Shown piece by piece: positions 34,591 to 46,814 of a stretch of DNA of 64,000 nucleotides. Below the pieces are notes generated by a model. That model did no database searches. It was not told the origin of the DNA and saw only the letters and a program-made list of their open reading frames with translations. Position numbers and translations under genes: made by a program. The stretch is from Branchiostoma floridae (Eukaryota > Chordata > Leptocardii > Amphioxiformes > Branchiostomatidae): NCBI RefSeq assembly GCF_000003815.2, contig NC_049983.1:11728283-11792282 (forward strand), in the 5' to 3' direction. Numbering within the stretch: position 1 is the stretch's first letter; each line of letters starts with the position of its first letter.

Positions 34591-36435
34591 TGCCTCGTTC
34601 ACATACAAACATAAACATTGTACTGTTGCTGTCAGGAAAGTCGTAAACTTCATTTCATTTGATAATAACCAGGGTAGAAATCAAAATTGAAATACTATCC
34701 TCTTCACATTTTAACATCCCCATTTCCTTCCTACTATCCCTACTTTTCTCCCAACCACCTCTTGTTTTTTCTCCCCAAAGTCAAACTGTGCACCTTGTGT
34801 GATAATACATCCCCTTTTCATGCCCCTTCCCTCATTAGCATACGTACTCATTTGCATAACTCCTCTGATTGGTTATCCTCCAAAATTGAGTTAATTGACC
34901 ACCTGTCTGTGGCACGCAGGGACAGGTGTAGTGCTAGCGCTGTGATTAGTAAAAATGATTTTTGTTCGGCTATTGGTGAGAAGAAACACAGTTTGACTAC
35001 ATATAACGTTACTTCTCTGCACCAATTTGTTGAATATCAATGGTAGTACTATCGCATGACTGCATTCTGTTCATGTCAAGTTTGTACCCACCTTTTCATG
35101 ATTTCCTTCAGATTTAACGTTAACGTTACTCTTTTAGCACATCTGGAGTAATAATGTCAAACATTGTGAAATTATATTTACATCTCAATTTATATGTTTG
35201 TATGAGCTTCATTGAGCTGCTACATGAAAAGTCATTGCTCAATAAGGAAGAAAAACCTGCTATGTTCTTATATTGATACCAGTTTATTCCTCTCCGCTGT
35301 TGTTTCCTTTCTTAATGTTATCAAAATAACATCAAAGCATAGAGAAAAGATTAAATACATTTTGAAGATATAGCAGAACCTTTAAGTAAAACTACAAGAA
35401 TCAGTGTGTTTTTCTTTCTTTGAAAACACACGTTGCATAGTTGGAATTCATCCTTTCCATTTGAAGTGATTTGTCAATCATAGTACAGCAATTTACTGTA
35501 GTAGCATATTCTGTTAAACAAATCTATCAAAGCCATTTATAGCAACAGCAAAAGGCTTTGCACAATAATTACAATGAGTTCATAAATTCCATAAATTGAC
35601 ATTATATAGAGTACCATTTGTCCACTACTTTACAACATTGACTTTAAAAACATTTTTGCCTCCAAATTCTGATTTCAGAATAAAAACATTAGATGATGTG
35701 CATGCAATGCCTATGCTATAGACTAAAAGCTTTGCTGCTAAAATCATGACATTCCCATATAAATCCTTATTTGATGTTTAACATCTCTTGTTACTGTTAG
35801 TCAGCATTTTAGAATTCTATCATTTAGCCTAATTGTACCAGATAGGGGTACTAATAAAAGATTCCAATTCCAATTTATCTACCATGCAATATTTCTCAAA
35901 TACCTTTAGCAAATGTTTTGGGCAATATTTTTAAAACAACATATAGATCATGTACATGCATCATGTATATTCAACAACATATACCCAAAACTAAGTACAT
36001 GTACTTAGACATTAGCCAGATGAAAGGATTGAATAGTATTTGGATGGTTTCAGTATCCTCATCTTACAATTTACATGTACTTGGAAGCATGTCAATAAAT
36101 CATACCTACTTTAAGCATAGATACATGATTTAGTAATCATATAGCCAGTGGAGCACCCAAGTAAAGCTACAGAGAGCAGCAACAGTGCCCAAAAATTGCA
36201 CAAAGTGAAAACCCCATTAAGTCATTTTGCAATTTTTTCGTCACAACCCTCCTTTCTTCATCCCTAGACATATTATGTGTAATAAAATAGACAATACAAT
36301 TTTCATGCAGCATTGTATCAACTCGCTGTCACCACCTTTTCCAGGTATCGTCAAGAACCTTTTAAGGTTTAAAAAGTTATCCCAACGCCCTCTTCTGTCC
36401 TTAAATCAATGATGAGATGTCCTTCAGATGCTGTT
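34591..36435. other. Convergent intergenic region, hydrolase to RLR
   Basis: 1.8 kb between two genes that end towards each other. It holds AATAAA for the plus-strand hydrolase gene at 35679-35684 and 35853-35858 (the latter after a run ending GGGGTACT). No gene is visible. Confidence 0.5.
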
Positions 36436-39400
36436 TTATTCATAGAGTTCCTCAGTGATGTCAAAAGGAGCCTTGGACAACTTGGCGATACCCCTGAGCT
36501 CTCCATCACCAAAGTCAAACAGGAAGCTCTTCACATTCATCCCATAGGCAGTCTCCTCCTGGAATGGGAAACAAATCGGTCAATTTCTCTCTGTTCAGAT
36601 TTAGCATATACCTTTGATCATTTTGCAAACTTAAAGGTATCTCTTATAAATTGATTCTTTCTTATGACATTTTAGGAGTAGCAATGACCATCCCTTAATT
36701 TCCTTTCCTTCTTGAAGTATTAGAACCAGGAATGTAAACCATTTTCCAACTACTTTGCAAAATTGGTGCCAGAAGGCAGCCCCAGAATGAAGCAGAACTT
36801 ACCTGGCCTTTCTTGTACTTGATGATTGGACCATACTGGTTTCTGCAGGTTGGGTTGCCGCAGAAGAGAAGACCTATTGCATGAAAAGAATCCTTTTGTT
36901 TGAAATTTGAAACCTTTATACAATTCAACCAGCATACAAAAATTGATTTGATGATGAGACAAACTAAAAACTGCTATGTGGTCATGAAGACATAGTTTGA
37001 TGAAGGTCTGTGTACATTTCCTGAATAGCGACAATATGTTTTAAAGTTAGATCAGATTAAATGAAATGAACAGAATCAAAGTCTTCATTTGACTTACCAA
37101 TATTGTCTGTTGTCCGATACACTTGCGGTTTCTTGCATACTATTTCACATTTGTCAGGAAGGGAGGGTTCCCTACAAATGTAGTTGGAGCCCTTATGTAC
37201 AATGTGAGTGCCATCACAGACAGCACGGTTACATTGTCTGCAGTACACCTTCACATCTTTGGCTTCAAATAGGCTTCTTCTGGTGGACTTGTTCTTCTGC
37301 TTTACTTTCCAATTTTCCAATTGCTTAGCCTGTGGAAAAATTGTATTTGATAGTTGCAATGAAATCATATCAATATAACATGTACGCGATGTGACCGCTA
37401 GTTGTTTTTAAAAACAGGGCACTTAGGAACATCAAGTTGACTGATGGTGCAATATTTTGAAAACAACTGCAAAAAATGGGGAAAAAATGCACAACAGTTT
37501 CAAATAACTTCAACTTAGGGCAGTAAGCTTTGAAGTACCTGTTCTGCCTTGACTCTGGAGTCAAAGTCCACCTGAGTTAGTTGGTCCATCTCGTTAAGTG
37601 CCTCTATCATGAATGCCTCCTTTTCCTGGTTCTCTAGTTCTCTCCTTTCATTGGTGGAACCACTGCATTCGGTACAGAAGTCTTTAGTATGTTTGTTTTT
37701 CTTAACTTGTTTTTGTATTATGATGATATAAATGTACAGTCAAACCTGTACCTGTACCTGTACAGGAGAACCTGAGCAGTGTGACCGCCTATCGGTTTCC
37801 CTTTGGATAATTTTCCCAATGGGCACAAACATTAAGAATCATGTTGATAATGAGCACCTGGCCTTAAAAATTTTTTTAGCAGTCCCCTCAGTGTTCTTCT
37901 TGGACAGGTTTGACTGTACTTGAGGTTTTGAACACAAATTGTTAACAAAACTGTTACAAGGGTGTTTCAATTAATTATCACTAATCACTGAATTGGCTTT
38001 AGTTTTAGTATTTCTGATTTGACATTTGATAGGTGATTTTGTTCCACTTACGCAGTTACCAGGAGGTAGCACTCTGCGTCCTTTGCGCGTGCCCTGCCTC
38101 GGGCCTGCACAGACCCAATCTCGTTGGACACAAAGTCATAGCGGATGACAAAGTTACACTTTGGCATGTCCAAACCCTCTTGGGCTACGTCAGTGGCAAC
38201 TAGCAGATTGCAGCCATCCTCAGATGAAAGTCCTAAGAAAGAGATTTAAAAAAGCATTATACAATAGTCCTATTTTTTACTTTTAGGACATGGAGAGGAC
38301 ATCCAAAAATTATACAGTAGAAGATCAGACTAATCATATAATCAAGTCAGTTCAAGAAGCATTGAAGTAGCTAGATAAAGTGCAATAGACTATCTGATGT
38401 CATCAATTTGGACTATCAAATAGACTGAAAACAAAAGACACTTCTCCAGCAAATAAACTGTTGTAGCACTGTCAAATGTCCCTTTTCATTTACTTATGTT
38501 CACTTCTTGCCCTGATTATTCAATAAGCAAAGTACAAAAAAAAACACAACAAATCCAATGCACCAAATGGAAAGATAGATGTCACCTTACCCTTCCTAAA
38601 ACTCTTCAACACTGCCATCTGCTGGGCATCAGTGATGGCCTTATCCTCTAGCTTGCCCTGCCCCACGAGGCGCTTGGCACGCATCTTCCCCTGTAGCACA
38701 TCCTGTTCCTCCACATACTGGACAATAGCCTCGGTCTCCCTGCGCTGCTGTGTTAGCACAATACCTGTAGGAGCAAGCCGGCTAAAATCAAATTTTGCTT
38801 TTTGAATTAGGGAACATCACATTTATATCAAAATTGTACCAAGATGATATTATATACATTGATTATAGATAGGACATTTATGAAATGACAAGTTTTTTTC
38901 TGTGGTCAAACATTCATATTGACTAGTTCAGTTCAATAGCAAATTAAAGCAGCTAACAGTACTCTGCACTCTAATGTAATATCTTGAAGAGCTTGGAGTC
39001 TAAAATCAAATCAGAAATTTTTGGCTTTGAAAACATGTTCTAAAATATATTCATGACATTAAGACCAAACTAACCATAGGATTCTGGCTCATTGAACTTC
39101 TGGATGAGCAGACTCCTGAGTTGCTGCAGCATGGGGTTGGGGAACTGGGTTTCCTCCTCCTCTGCATACACACAAAGTTCCTCTCTGATCTGGTCAAACT
39201 GCTGGTAGCAGAACTTGTCTATTGGCAGTTTGGGAGGCCCCTTCAGTTCTGCACGGGACTGGTACATCTTCTCATCCAGGAAGGCGATCGCATCCGCAGC
39301 CCGCAGTTTGGTGAACAGCCTCAGTGCCCTGGAGAAGGAAATAGAGGGAAACATATGATAACATATAGTACATGTTTTCCGACAAAATGATAAAAGAAAT

Positions 39401-42400
39401 CTACATAACAATAGTTGCCTTTAAAATCTGATCAGTGATCACCTATTCTATCTTGTATTAAATCTATCAATCTGCATATATTGGGTACGATATTCCATGC
39501 TTTGAAAAATCACAATGCTGTAACATCTAGCATACACATACATGTACAAAATGGCAACACTACATATCAAACGATGGAAATGAGAATAACTTTCAAAGTT
39601 TCAGACATGTCTGTTTTAGCATAACCCATGGAATATTTTTGAGAGGAGATACCTTAATACATTAGAGATGATAAAATTAGCAAAGTTTAAGTATATACCT
39701 CACCTGTTAAAGTCAAAGAGGTACTGGGCCACGATCAATTCGTTTCTCATGGTCTTAGCTTCAGCCTCCTTTACCCTCTCCACTATCCAGTTCTCACACT
39801 GTTGGGTGCCACGGTCGTACGGACAGGTGTCTGGGAACACCTTACTCTCCAGCCTCTGCATCAGGCTGTCCAGCGCCGTGCTGAACGGGTCGTGTGGCTT
39901 GCGAGGCTGCCCCGACAGAATGTGTATGGCATCTGGGGTGAACACGTGCCTTCTCAGTTCATCTTTGTTCTCCTTCACGTGGTCAACGCGAGAAGCGTCG
40001 AGGCTGGCGGACAGCTCGATCAGGTGCTGTAGAGCATTCCCCGACCCGCCCACACCAAGGGATGCTGTCAAGCCGATAACCTGGGGTAAACTCTTCTGGT
40101 GGGGATTGGCCAGTGCAAGCTCAGCCTTCTTCAGGAGATAGTAGCGCATGATCTGGTTGTACGGATGGTCGAGTGTTGTGTGATGACATTCGTCAAGGAT
40201 GAGCTGATCGAGGTCAGTGAGATCGAGACTTCCTGCCTTCAGCGAGTTGACCACAATCTGTGCAGTCAGCATCACTATGTCTCTTTTCTTCAGTGTTTCA
40301 CTGAGCTCTTCGGTGTCTCCGATTTCTTGAACAACGCCCAGAGGGAAGAGCATCTCAAACTGGTCCTTCTGCTGCTTGGTGAGGTTTCTGATGGGCACGA
40401 TGAACAAGGCCTTGAAGGGGAGATCTTTTCTCTTTGCCTCACTCCAGGCTCTCTCGGCTACTAATGCACTGACCAGGGTCTTACCGCTGCCTGTAGCACA
40501 GGTGATGATGGCATTCTTCCCCAGGAGAGCAGATCTGGCCAACTCCTTCTGGTATTCTCTCAATGCTACTTTTCCAGAATACTGTCCTTCCGGCATGTCT
40601 TCTTGTGCCACATCTTGTTGGATTGGACTTGCTCTCCTAGCAGTATCAGAGTGAGGAGAAGATGTGGGCCTTACTTTGGGTCTGACTGCTGGGCCTGTCT
40701 CCAGTTCTTCAGGCTTGGTGGGCGAGTCAACTTCCAGGTCTTCTGACTTGCCACTGCTGAGGATAGGAGATTGGCCAATGTTGGTACTGATGCTGCTTGG
40801 GCTCTGGTAAGTGATATTGTGGACTGTCCTATACCCCTGGGGAGATGCAGCTTCATTGACATCCTGTAGGTTGCTCGGGGAATCTTCTACTACATCTTCA
40901 TCTAGGTGTCGACTAGGGGAAGACTTGGTGGGGGTGCTGCTTTTGTTGTTGTTAGAGTGTTGTTGTGGTGGTGTTCTTAGCAGTATTCCAGCCTGTTTTG
41001 GTGAGGTCATGGCTTGTCCCTGTTCCCACTGTTTGTTCACCTCCATCAGGTACTGATCGTCTCCTTCATTTGGCGCTGCCCCCTGGTGGATTCTAGCAGG
41101 AGCTGCAGATACCTGTGCTGCCTGGAGCTGTTGCTGTAACTCCATGTGACTGGTGGTCTTGTCCATGCTGCCTACTGTGTCTGGAAGGTGGTGCTGATCT
41201 AACTGCTCTTGAATCTCTGCTACACTTGTCATCTTTTCTTCATTCTGGATCTCTTCCTGTTCATGCTTCATCCTGTGTAAAGCATTTGTAGCATCGTGAG
41301 CATGCTGATGGAGCTCGGTTAATGTGGGGGCTTTGTCAAGACTACCCACGGTGTCAGGGCTATGGAACTGTTTGGGAGATGTGGGGATACCAGGTGTACC
41401 TACAGGCTTGCTTCTTGGGGTTTCAGCAGTAAGCTCCCACTGCTGTCTCATTTCCTGCATGGTTGTCTGCTTACCTTCCTCTTGCGACTGCGCTTCCCCA
41501 TGGCATCGGGGATGCTTTGGAGGGGTTTGGTAAGATGCAGGAAAGTTGGGAGCACACTTTGGGATGGTGCTGTCTGGTGGAGTGGGAGGGCTGGCAGTGA
41601 GACCATGATGTGGGGCACTCCTTCCTGGGGCTGACAGGCCGGTATTTTGTTGAGGACTCGGTGGCGAATCAGCATGCTGGGGTGATGATATTGGTGGCAG
41701 TGCTACAGGTGGGACATTTCCTAGATTTTGGAAAGGTGCCAATTTCTGACCAGCAGCATTTGGGGCATTACGATTTGTTGTGAGGTTTGCCGAAGCTTGT
41801 TGTGTTTGCTGTCCTGTTGAAGCATCAGGAACCTGTTGAAACTGGTTTGCTGAGGAGGGCTGAACTGGTGGTGTTTGCTGTTGTATGTTTTGCTCTGTTA
41901 CAATAGAGAATAAAAGTTAGTTGGGTCTGCCTAAACACCTCAAATGACCTCAAACAACCTCAAATTGCTTTAATATGTAATGCACATGATAATGAAGCAA
42001 TGACATTGTGCGGCACTCTGGATACATTGTTTATGCATCTATGAATAATAAAAACGCAGTGGATACATTGTTTATGCATTTATGAATATAATAAAAATGC
42101 AGCAAGTCTGAAGTATTTACCAGTTATTTGGAGATAATGTCAGTCGGTTTCAAGATCAAAGCCATTTGAGAAAAAAACACTTAGCTTACAAGCATTTTAA
42201 ATTGACAATTACAATGAATTGTGCTATGCTATATCTAAATGTATGAGCCAATAGCATCCACAGTTTATTGTACTGTCATCTGTGGGCTGAAGAACTTGTA
42301 TCGAGAACTATCCCATGAAGACTTCTTACACAGATGATCTAACATGGCGACGACCAAAGTTAGTCTTTCTCTCCTAGGCCCACTTTTTGTAACATTTACC

Positions 42401-43566
42401 AGTTTGCTGACTTAAAACATGACCAAGCCAGAAATTCTTTTAAAATTCATTCATGTCATTTGTTTATAAACCAAAGATTATCTTTACAAACTTTTGTAAG
42501 GTTTGAAAAAATGTGATACTATTTTATCTCTCTGCTTTATTGGCAAAATAATAACAAAATAAATTTACGCACTATTACCGCATAGTTCAAGCCTATAACT
42601 ACGCACACACACACAAACACACACACATGCTCCCCAGCAGACACAGGCAAGTGCAATCAGATAAACACACATGCACACAAGCAGACACACAGGTCCACAG
42701 ACACATAAACACATACATGTAGGCACAAACACATGATCATACACACATAGGTACACACACAGAAATAGTAGAGCAGTACCATGGCACACTGTTTGTATAT
42801 ATACACACATGTTAACACACACACACGCATATCGTACATACATAACTCACATAGATAAATAGATTTTAAAAATTGGTTACTGTACACAAATCAATATTTC
42901 ATCCAGGGGACAGCTGTATGCATTAACTTTGGTGACGATTTTATTCAGCACTGTGGATAAAAACCAACATGACTCATTTGTGCAAAATGAGACAATTATC
43001 ATTCATCCGCAGTTACTGCACCCCGTGTTAGATTTTAAAACACACATGAACATAATTTTACACTTGGAAACATGGAAAAGATGCACCAGATCAAAAAAGG
43101 ACTCATCCGATATCCCCATACTAGGCCATAGGTCCTCATACTGAACTTACAGGGTTTTTTTGGGGGTGGGGTGGGGGGGGGGTTGGGGTGGGCAGATCAT
43201 GTCTTGCTGTTTTAAGGGAATTCTGACATGACGTCGTTACACTCTGTTTACCATAGTAATCTTACCTAGATAAAGCTTACCATTTCGCAGCGTTGTGAGT
43301 AGAGTCAAGAGGTCTTGGCGACCTATTCCCTCCTTTTCGCCCAGAAGGACTTCAAGGAAGCTGAAGTCAGTTTCTGTAATCCTGCCCACTTTGTTGAGCT
43401 CTGTGAATAGCTTTAGCGGCTTGTCAATATGTTCCTTTGCTGAGGCAGTGATTATGCCAGTACACAGAAACTTCAGCTCTTCCAACTCGTCGTTTCCAAG
43501 TTCTTTGGCAATTTTATACAAAATCCTGTACAGCCGTAGCGGCCCATTTTGGCCAGTGTCCGCCAT
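36436..43566 (-). CDS. RIG-I-like receptor with N-terminal death-effector domain
   Basis: Cytosolic double-stranded RNA sensor family. Coding exons (minus): 43566-43266, 41894-39704, 39328-39075, 38764-38591, 38232-38052, 37662-37539, 37329-37098, 36873-36803, 36558-36436; total 3651 nt, 1216 aa, phases consistent. Exon 1 is a DED (residues about 8-95, [12 protein letters not shown] and [13 protein letters not shown]). Exon 2 gives a linker of about 430 residues rich in Gln, Pro, Ser and Thr, then the helicase from about residue 540: ATGSGKT (motif I), DECHH (II), LTASLG (III). Exons 3-5 give the insertion and second RecA domain with [25 protein letters not shown] (V) and QARGRARA (VI). Exons 7-8 give the C-terminal regulatory domain with two Cys pairs (YCRQC, FCGNPTC). 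Vertebrate RIG-I and MDA5 have two CARDs where this has one DED, so signalling probably goes to a DED adaptor. DECHH is the MDA5-type motif II. Exon 1 has two usable donors 15 nt apart. Confidence 0.93.
37737..37916. mobile_element. 180-bp MITE, CAGTCAAACCTGTA termini
   Basis: Left end CAGTCAAACCTGTA, right end is the complement of CAGTCAAACCTGT; TA on both sides (37735-37736, 37917-37918). A small internal CTGTAC repeat follows the left end. Lies in the RLR intron between exons 5 and 6. Same terminal family as 2716-3610. Confidence 0.8.
42020..42103. repeat. Two-copy tandem repeat, 41-bp period
   Basis: GGATACATTGTTTATGCAT starts at 42020 and again at 42061, each followed by a TATGAATA and AATAAAAA(C/T)GCAG segment. 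Confidence 0.85.
42601..42840. repeat. Degenerate CA-rich simple repeat
   Basis: About 240 bp dominated by ACAC/CACA with interruptions; produces spurious Cys/Val-rich frames on the minus strand. Confidence 0.9.
43162..43192 (+). repeat. G-run with quadruplex potential
   Basis: Runs of 5, 4, 11, 4 and 3 G separated by single or double T. It is on the RLR template strand, about 75 bp inside intron 1 from the exon 1 donor. Confidence 0.8.
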
Positions 43567-45282
43567 CTTGCTCCTGGTTTCGGGAGACTACCCGAGGGGG
43601 ATTCCCCGCACTAGGGAAAGTCCAGAATGATGTAATTGACAGCATGAAATTTCAATCGCCCAATTTCACGCGTTGTCACTCTACACACCACTGGATCGGT
43701 GTACAGAAATTTTCATCGTCGCACAGCACAAAATTGAAAATCTAACTAGTTTAATGTCAATACAGTGGACTTTGCTATAACCTCATTGATCAACCGCACT
43801 TTGACTTTGAGTGTAACGTTAGGGTCTTTAAAAGCCCTCCCCCATCCCATTCTAAACTATTTTTCCATTTAACAGTTCCCATTTGCTGGCATACACACCC
43901 TGTGCCTGACTCGAACATTTGTTTTCGAAAAACAGTTAGCAAATTTCATGGATAGACGATCTAAGTTTAATAGATGTGGCGTGTAATGTGTGCACCAAAC
44001 CCCCATACATGCTCCTTGGACTGTGATGTGGGTCATACGAAAGTTCGCGACCTACAGGCACTAGCGTATTAACTAGCCTTGGGTTTTGGGGCAGCACGTA
44101 TTTCGATATATTTTGGGAGGAGATGCATTTACACGCATTACACGGTCGATTAACTCTAGGGCGCGGGCGGACCAGCTTGGGTTAATTATCACCGCTATAG
44201 CTAGGAGTTAGCGAATCCTCGCGAGTTTTTTAAAACGCTCTTCTAGGGTGTAGGAAATACACGATTGTGTAATCCAGACCTTTGACACATGTCACACGGT
44301 AAAATCGTTATTCAAGCGACCGTGGCAGGAGTGTCGTGTGTAAGTTTAAGAGCTTCTGTTAGTGTTATAACGTTAGGTAACGTTATGTGCGACTAGATGA
44401 ACTCAGGTATAATGCATCAAAATTAAAATGCTTGATTTCTGTCTTTCAAGTCGAATGACTTTTCCAACAGTAGATATGTGACCTCACTTTGACTTCGCCT
44501 TATACAGTTATAGGAATCGATCCTTTGATCACGCATGCACATCCGCGACTCGTAACAAGCCTCCCTGCAATTTTAGGTATGATCGTACAGTGTCGCTTCA
44601 TTACCTGCACCGTTGGCAGGTGCGTTGGGAGGACCTTGCAAGTGACCATCCCAGCTGGTGATGCATGCTGTCCAGGCAGTTAAAATCAGGAAGAAATACG
44701 GATCCGCAGAAAAGACATTCGCCATATTCCAATAGAACTGAGTCAGCTTACATATATGACTGTCATGCTCAAATAGGGCTGTAGTGTAGGGCTGATATTG
44801 ATCAGCATTTGATAATGGCCATGTAGGCAGGTGTGCCCAGACGGCTTGAAACTTTACTTACTTCAGCAATTTTGTTTACCCGTGATAGTAATGGCAACGC
44901 TAACCCGGTAATATTAAACACACCTTAGTGATGGGTCCGTATACATTAGTCGTGACATTTTCTTCGATACGTGTGGTCACGGCATCACAATCAGGAGAGC
45001 AACTCAAGACATCGATCTCCGGCTCGCTCACATTCAAGTAGTTCCCCTTCAACTCTAACCGTTGTATGTGAAGCACACAATCTATAGTTGGCTACATCTG
45101 TACGTTAAAAGAATATTTGTCATAATCATTCTTGTTCTTGGAACACAACCATCATCATTTGGACGCACAAACCAAATAACACGTCGTCGGAAAAAAAATA
45201 TCATCGAGCAATGGAAAACGTACATGCTAGTCATGTGTTTTAATTTGTAGTTATGTACTTGAACTTTATGATGATAAGGTAA
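43567..45282. other. Upstream region of RLR gene
   Basis: 1.7 kb without a gene. The RLR start codon lies in a YY1-like context (AAGATGGCGGAC on the minus strand). Further out there are TAACGTTA palindromic words near 44370-44385. Confidence 0.45.
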
Positions 45283-45970
45283 ACATTCGTTGTTTCCCCT
45301 TCGACGGAGAAATATATCATTGTCAACCAACTACGCCTCCGGCTACAAGATACATATATACAAAAGTGGTTTAATTCTATTGAAAACAATTCAAAGCTGT
45401 CTTTTCTTAGCAAGTCAAAAGAATGTTATGAACAAGAAACATACCTTTATGATATAAATAATTTTGAAATTCGAAAAGCGATTACTCAGTTAAGAATCAG
45501 CAGCCATAAATTGAATATTGAAACAGGTAGATATTACAATGTAGCCCCTGACCAAAGGTTCTGTCCTTTCTGTCCAAAGCATATTGAAGATGAATTTCAC
45601 TTTTTAATGGAATGCTCTAGATACGCTATTTTACGTAATGAGCTATTTACATTTCTCGAATACAGTACAGCAGATTTCAAGAGACTCGATGCTACAGACA
45701 GATTTGTATATATCTTTGGATGCCACGACTCCCATTATGCAAGGATAGGCAAATATATCAAAGACTGCTTTGCTATTAGAAAGAGTAATGAATCTCATGT
45801 ATAGCCCAACTCGATTGTAACACTATTTCAAAGACTAATGTGTCAGCCCTTCTTGATACGTTAATTAGGATATCAAGTCTTATTCTCTACACCTATTTTG
45901 TACTTTGTGTAACAGTCATTGCCATACTTTGTACCATGTACAAATGTCGAGCAATAAAGTTCTATATATC
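45283..45970 (+). pseudogene. C-terminal fragment of a non-LTR retrotransposon
   Basis: An open frame from 45283 to the stop at 45802-45804 has no proper start and reads as the end of a reverse-transcriptase polyprotein: LRLRLQDTYIQKWF, QLRISSHKLNIETGRY, then a zinc-knuckle-like FCPFC with EDEFHFLMECSRY (Cys-X2-Cys and His-X4-Cys). An AATAAA at 45953 lies near its 3' end. It is a 5'-truncated insertion with no RT domain left. I infer the retroelement origin from the C-terminal pattern. Confidence 0.6.
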
Positions 45971-46665
45971 AAGAAGACACACGGGTGTGTATTTTCCTCA
46001 ATAGTGTTGGTTTATAAGCCTCATAAACAGTCGTTTTATTACCTTCATGTATGTCAAGTGTTCACCGTATGTTTATTTGGTGTCTGTGTTTATTCGCTTT
46101 GGGAAAGTCACTGAAACGCTGGTGGCTGTGTACTCTGAAGTTTTACTACAGATACGGCTGATAAATTCAATTGAAATACATTAGTTTCAAAGCTATACAT
46201 TAGTTCCTTGGCGCTCACGCCTATATAGTATATGAGAAATTTCAATACCACACCCTAGTCTGATGAATTATTTCGTCCAGCGAAAACATTACAAGACCTT
46301 TTTCTTCTGAGGAGGACTGGAGTTTCAACAAATACATGGCTGTTGTTGACCGTGTATTTACTTTGACTCAAGTGTGCCAATATTTTCGACTGAGTAAACC
46401 GCAGTTGACAAAGCACCCGGGCCGATCAATGTTGAAGTATGTTACCCAGAAAGCAGTATGTTCCAAACTCCGGGAGGCCTAAAACTTGACAAACAAGACA
46501 GGAAAGGCACCCGAGTTTTTGTCCCAGGTCGTTTTGGGTCGAAGTGTTTTGAGAACTGAAGAATCTGCTCTTGAAGTGAGCTGTGTTGTGTTTCTTGGCT
46601 CAGGTGTCAAAGGTGTTACCTGGAACAAAGGGACCGAGGGGGTGTGTGTGACCCTCATTTGCATA

Positions 46666-46699
46666 GCGTCCATAGCGACCCCGCCACGTTCCTAGCAAC
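46666..46699 (+). promoter_or_regulatory. Two X-box-like (RFX) motifs upstream of TTLL3
   Basis: GCGTCCATAGCGAC (46666-46679) and GTTCCTAGCAAC (46688-46699) both show the imperfect inverted half-sites of X-boxes bound by RFX factors, which switch on ciliary genes. They lie 115-150 bp before the TTLL3 start codon. Confidence 0.5.
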
Positions 46700-46712
46700 C
46701 ACAGAGAACAAT

Positions 46713-46733
46713 ATGGCGGCCATAGTAGGTTAG
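46713..46733 (+). promoter_or_regulatory. YY1-like site and 6-codon upstream frame
   Basis: AATATGGCGGCCAT fits the YY1 consensus, and its ATG opens a 6-codon frame (MAAIVG, stop TAG at 46731-46733) 82 nt before the TTLL3 ATG. It is a leader frame only if transcription starts upstream of it. Confidence 0.45.
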
Positions 46734-46814
46734 TCACAGAACTTGAGAAAAGATTTGCTTCGCGCAATGCAGCAGTAATATGCAGTCTTCCAGGGACAAA
46801 ACGGCCTTACAGCC

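Larger units (their letters stand above)
41895..43265 (-). other. RLR intron 1
   Basis: Non-coding intron containing three simple repeats (listed separately). No exon seen between the DED exon and the linker/helicase exon. Confidence 0.6.

Noticed and set aside
36435-36440. AATAAA overlapping the RLR stop codon as poly(A) signal
   Set aside because: The hexamer is made by the codons GAA TAA AAC. Its use would leave almost no 3'UTR, so coincidence is more likely; another signal was not identified with confidence.
42565-42887. Cys/Val-rich minus-strand frames
   Set aside because: Translation of the CA-rich simple repeat in RLR intron 1.
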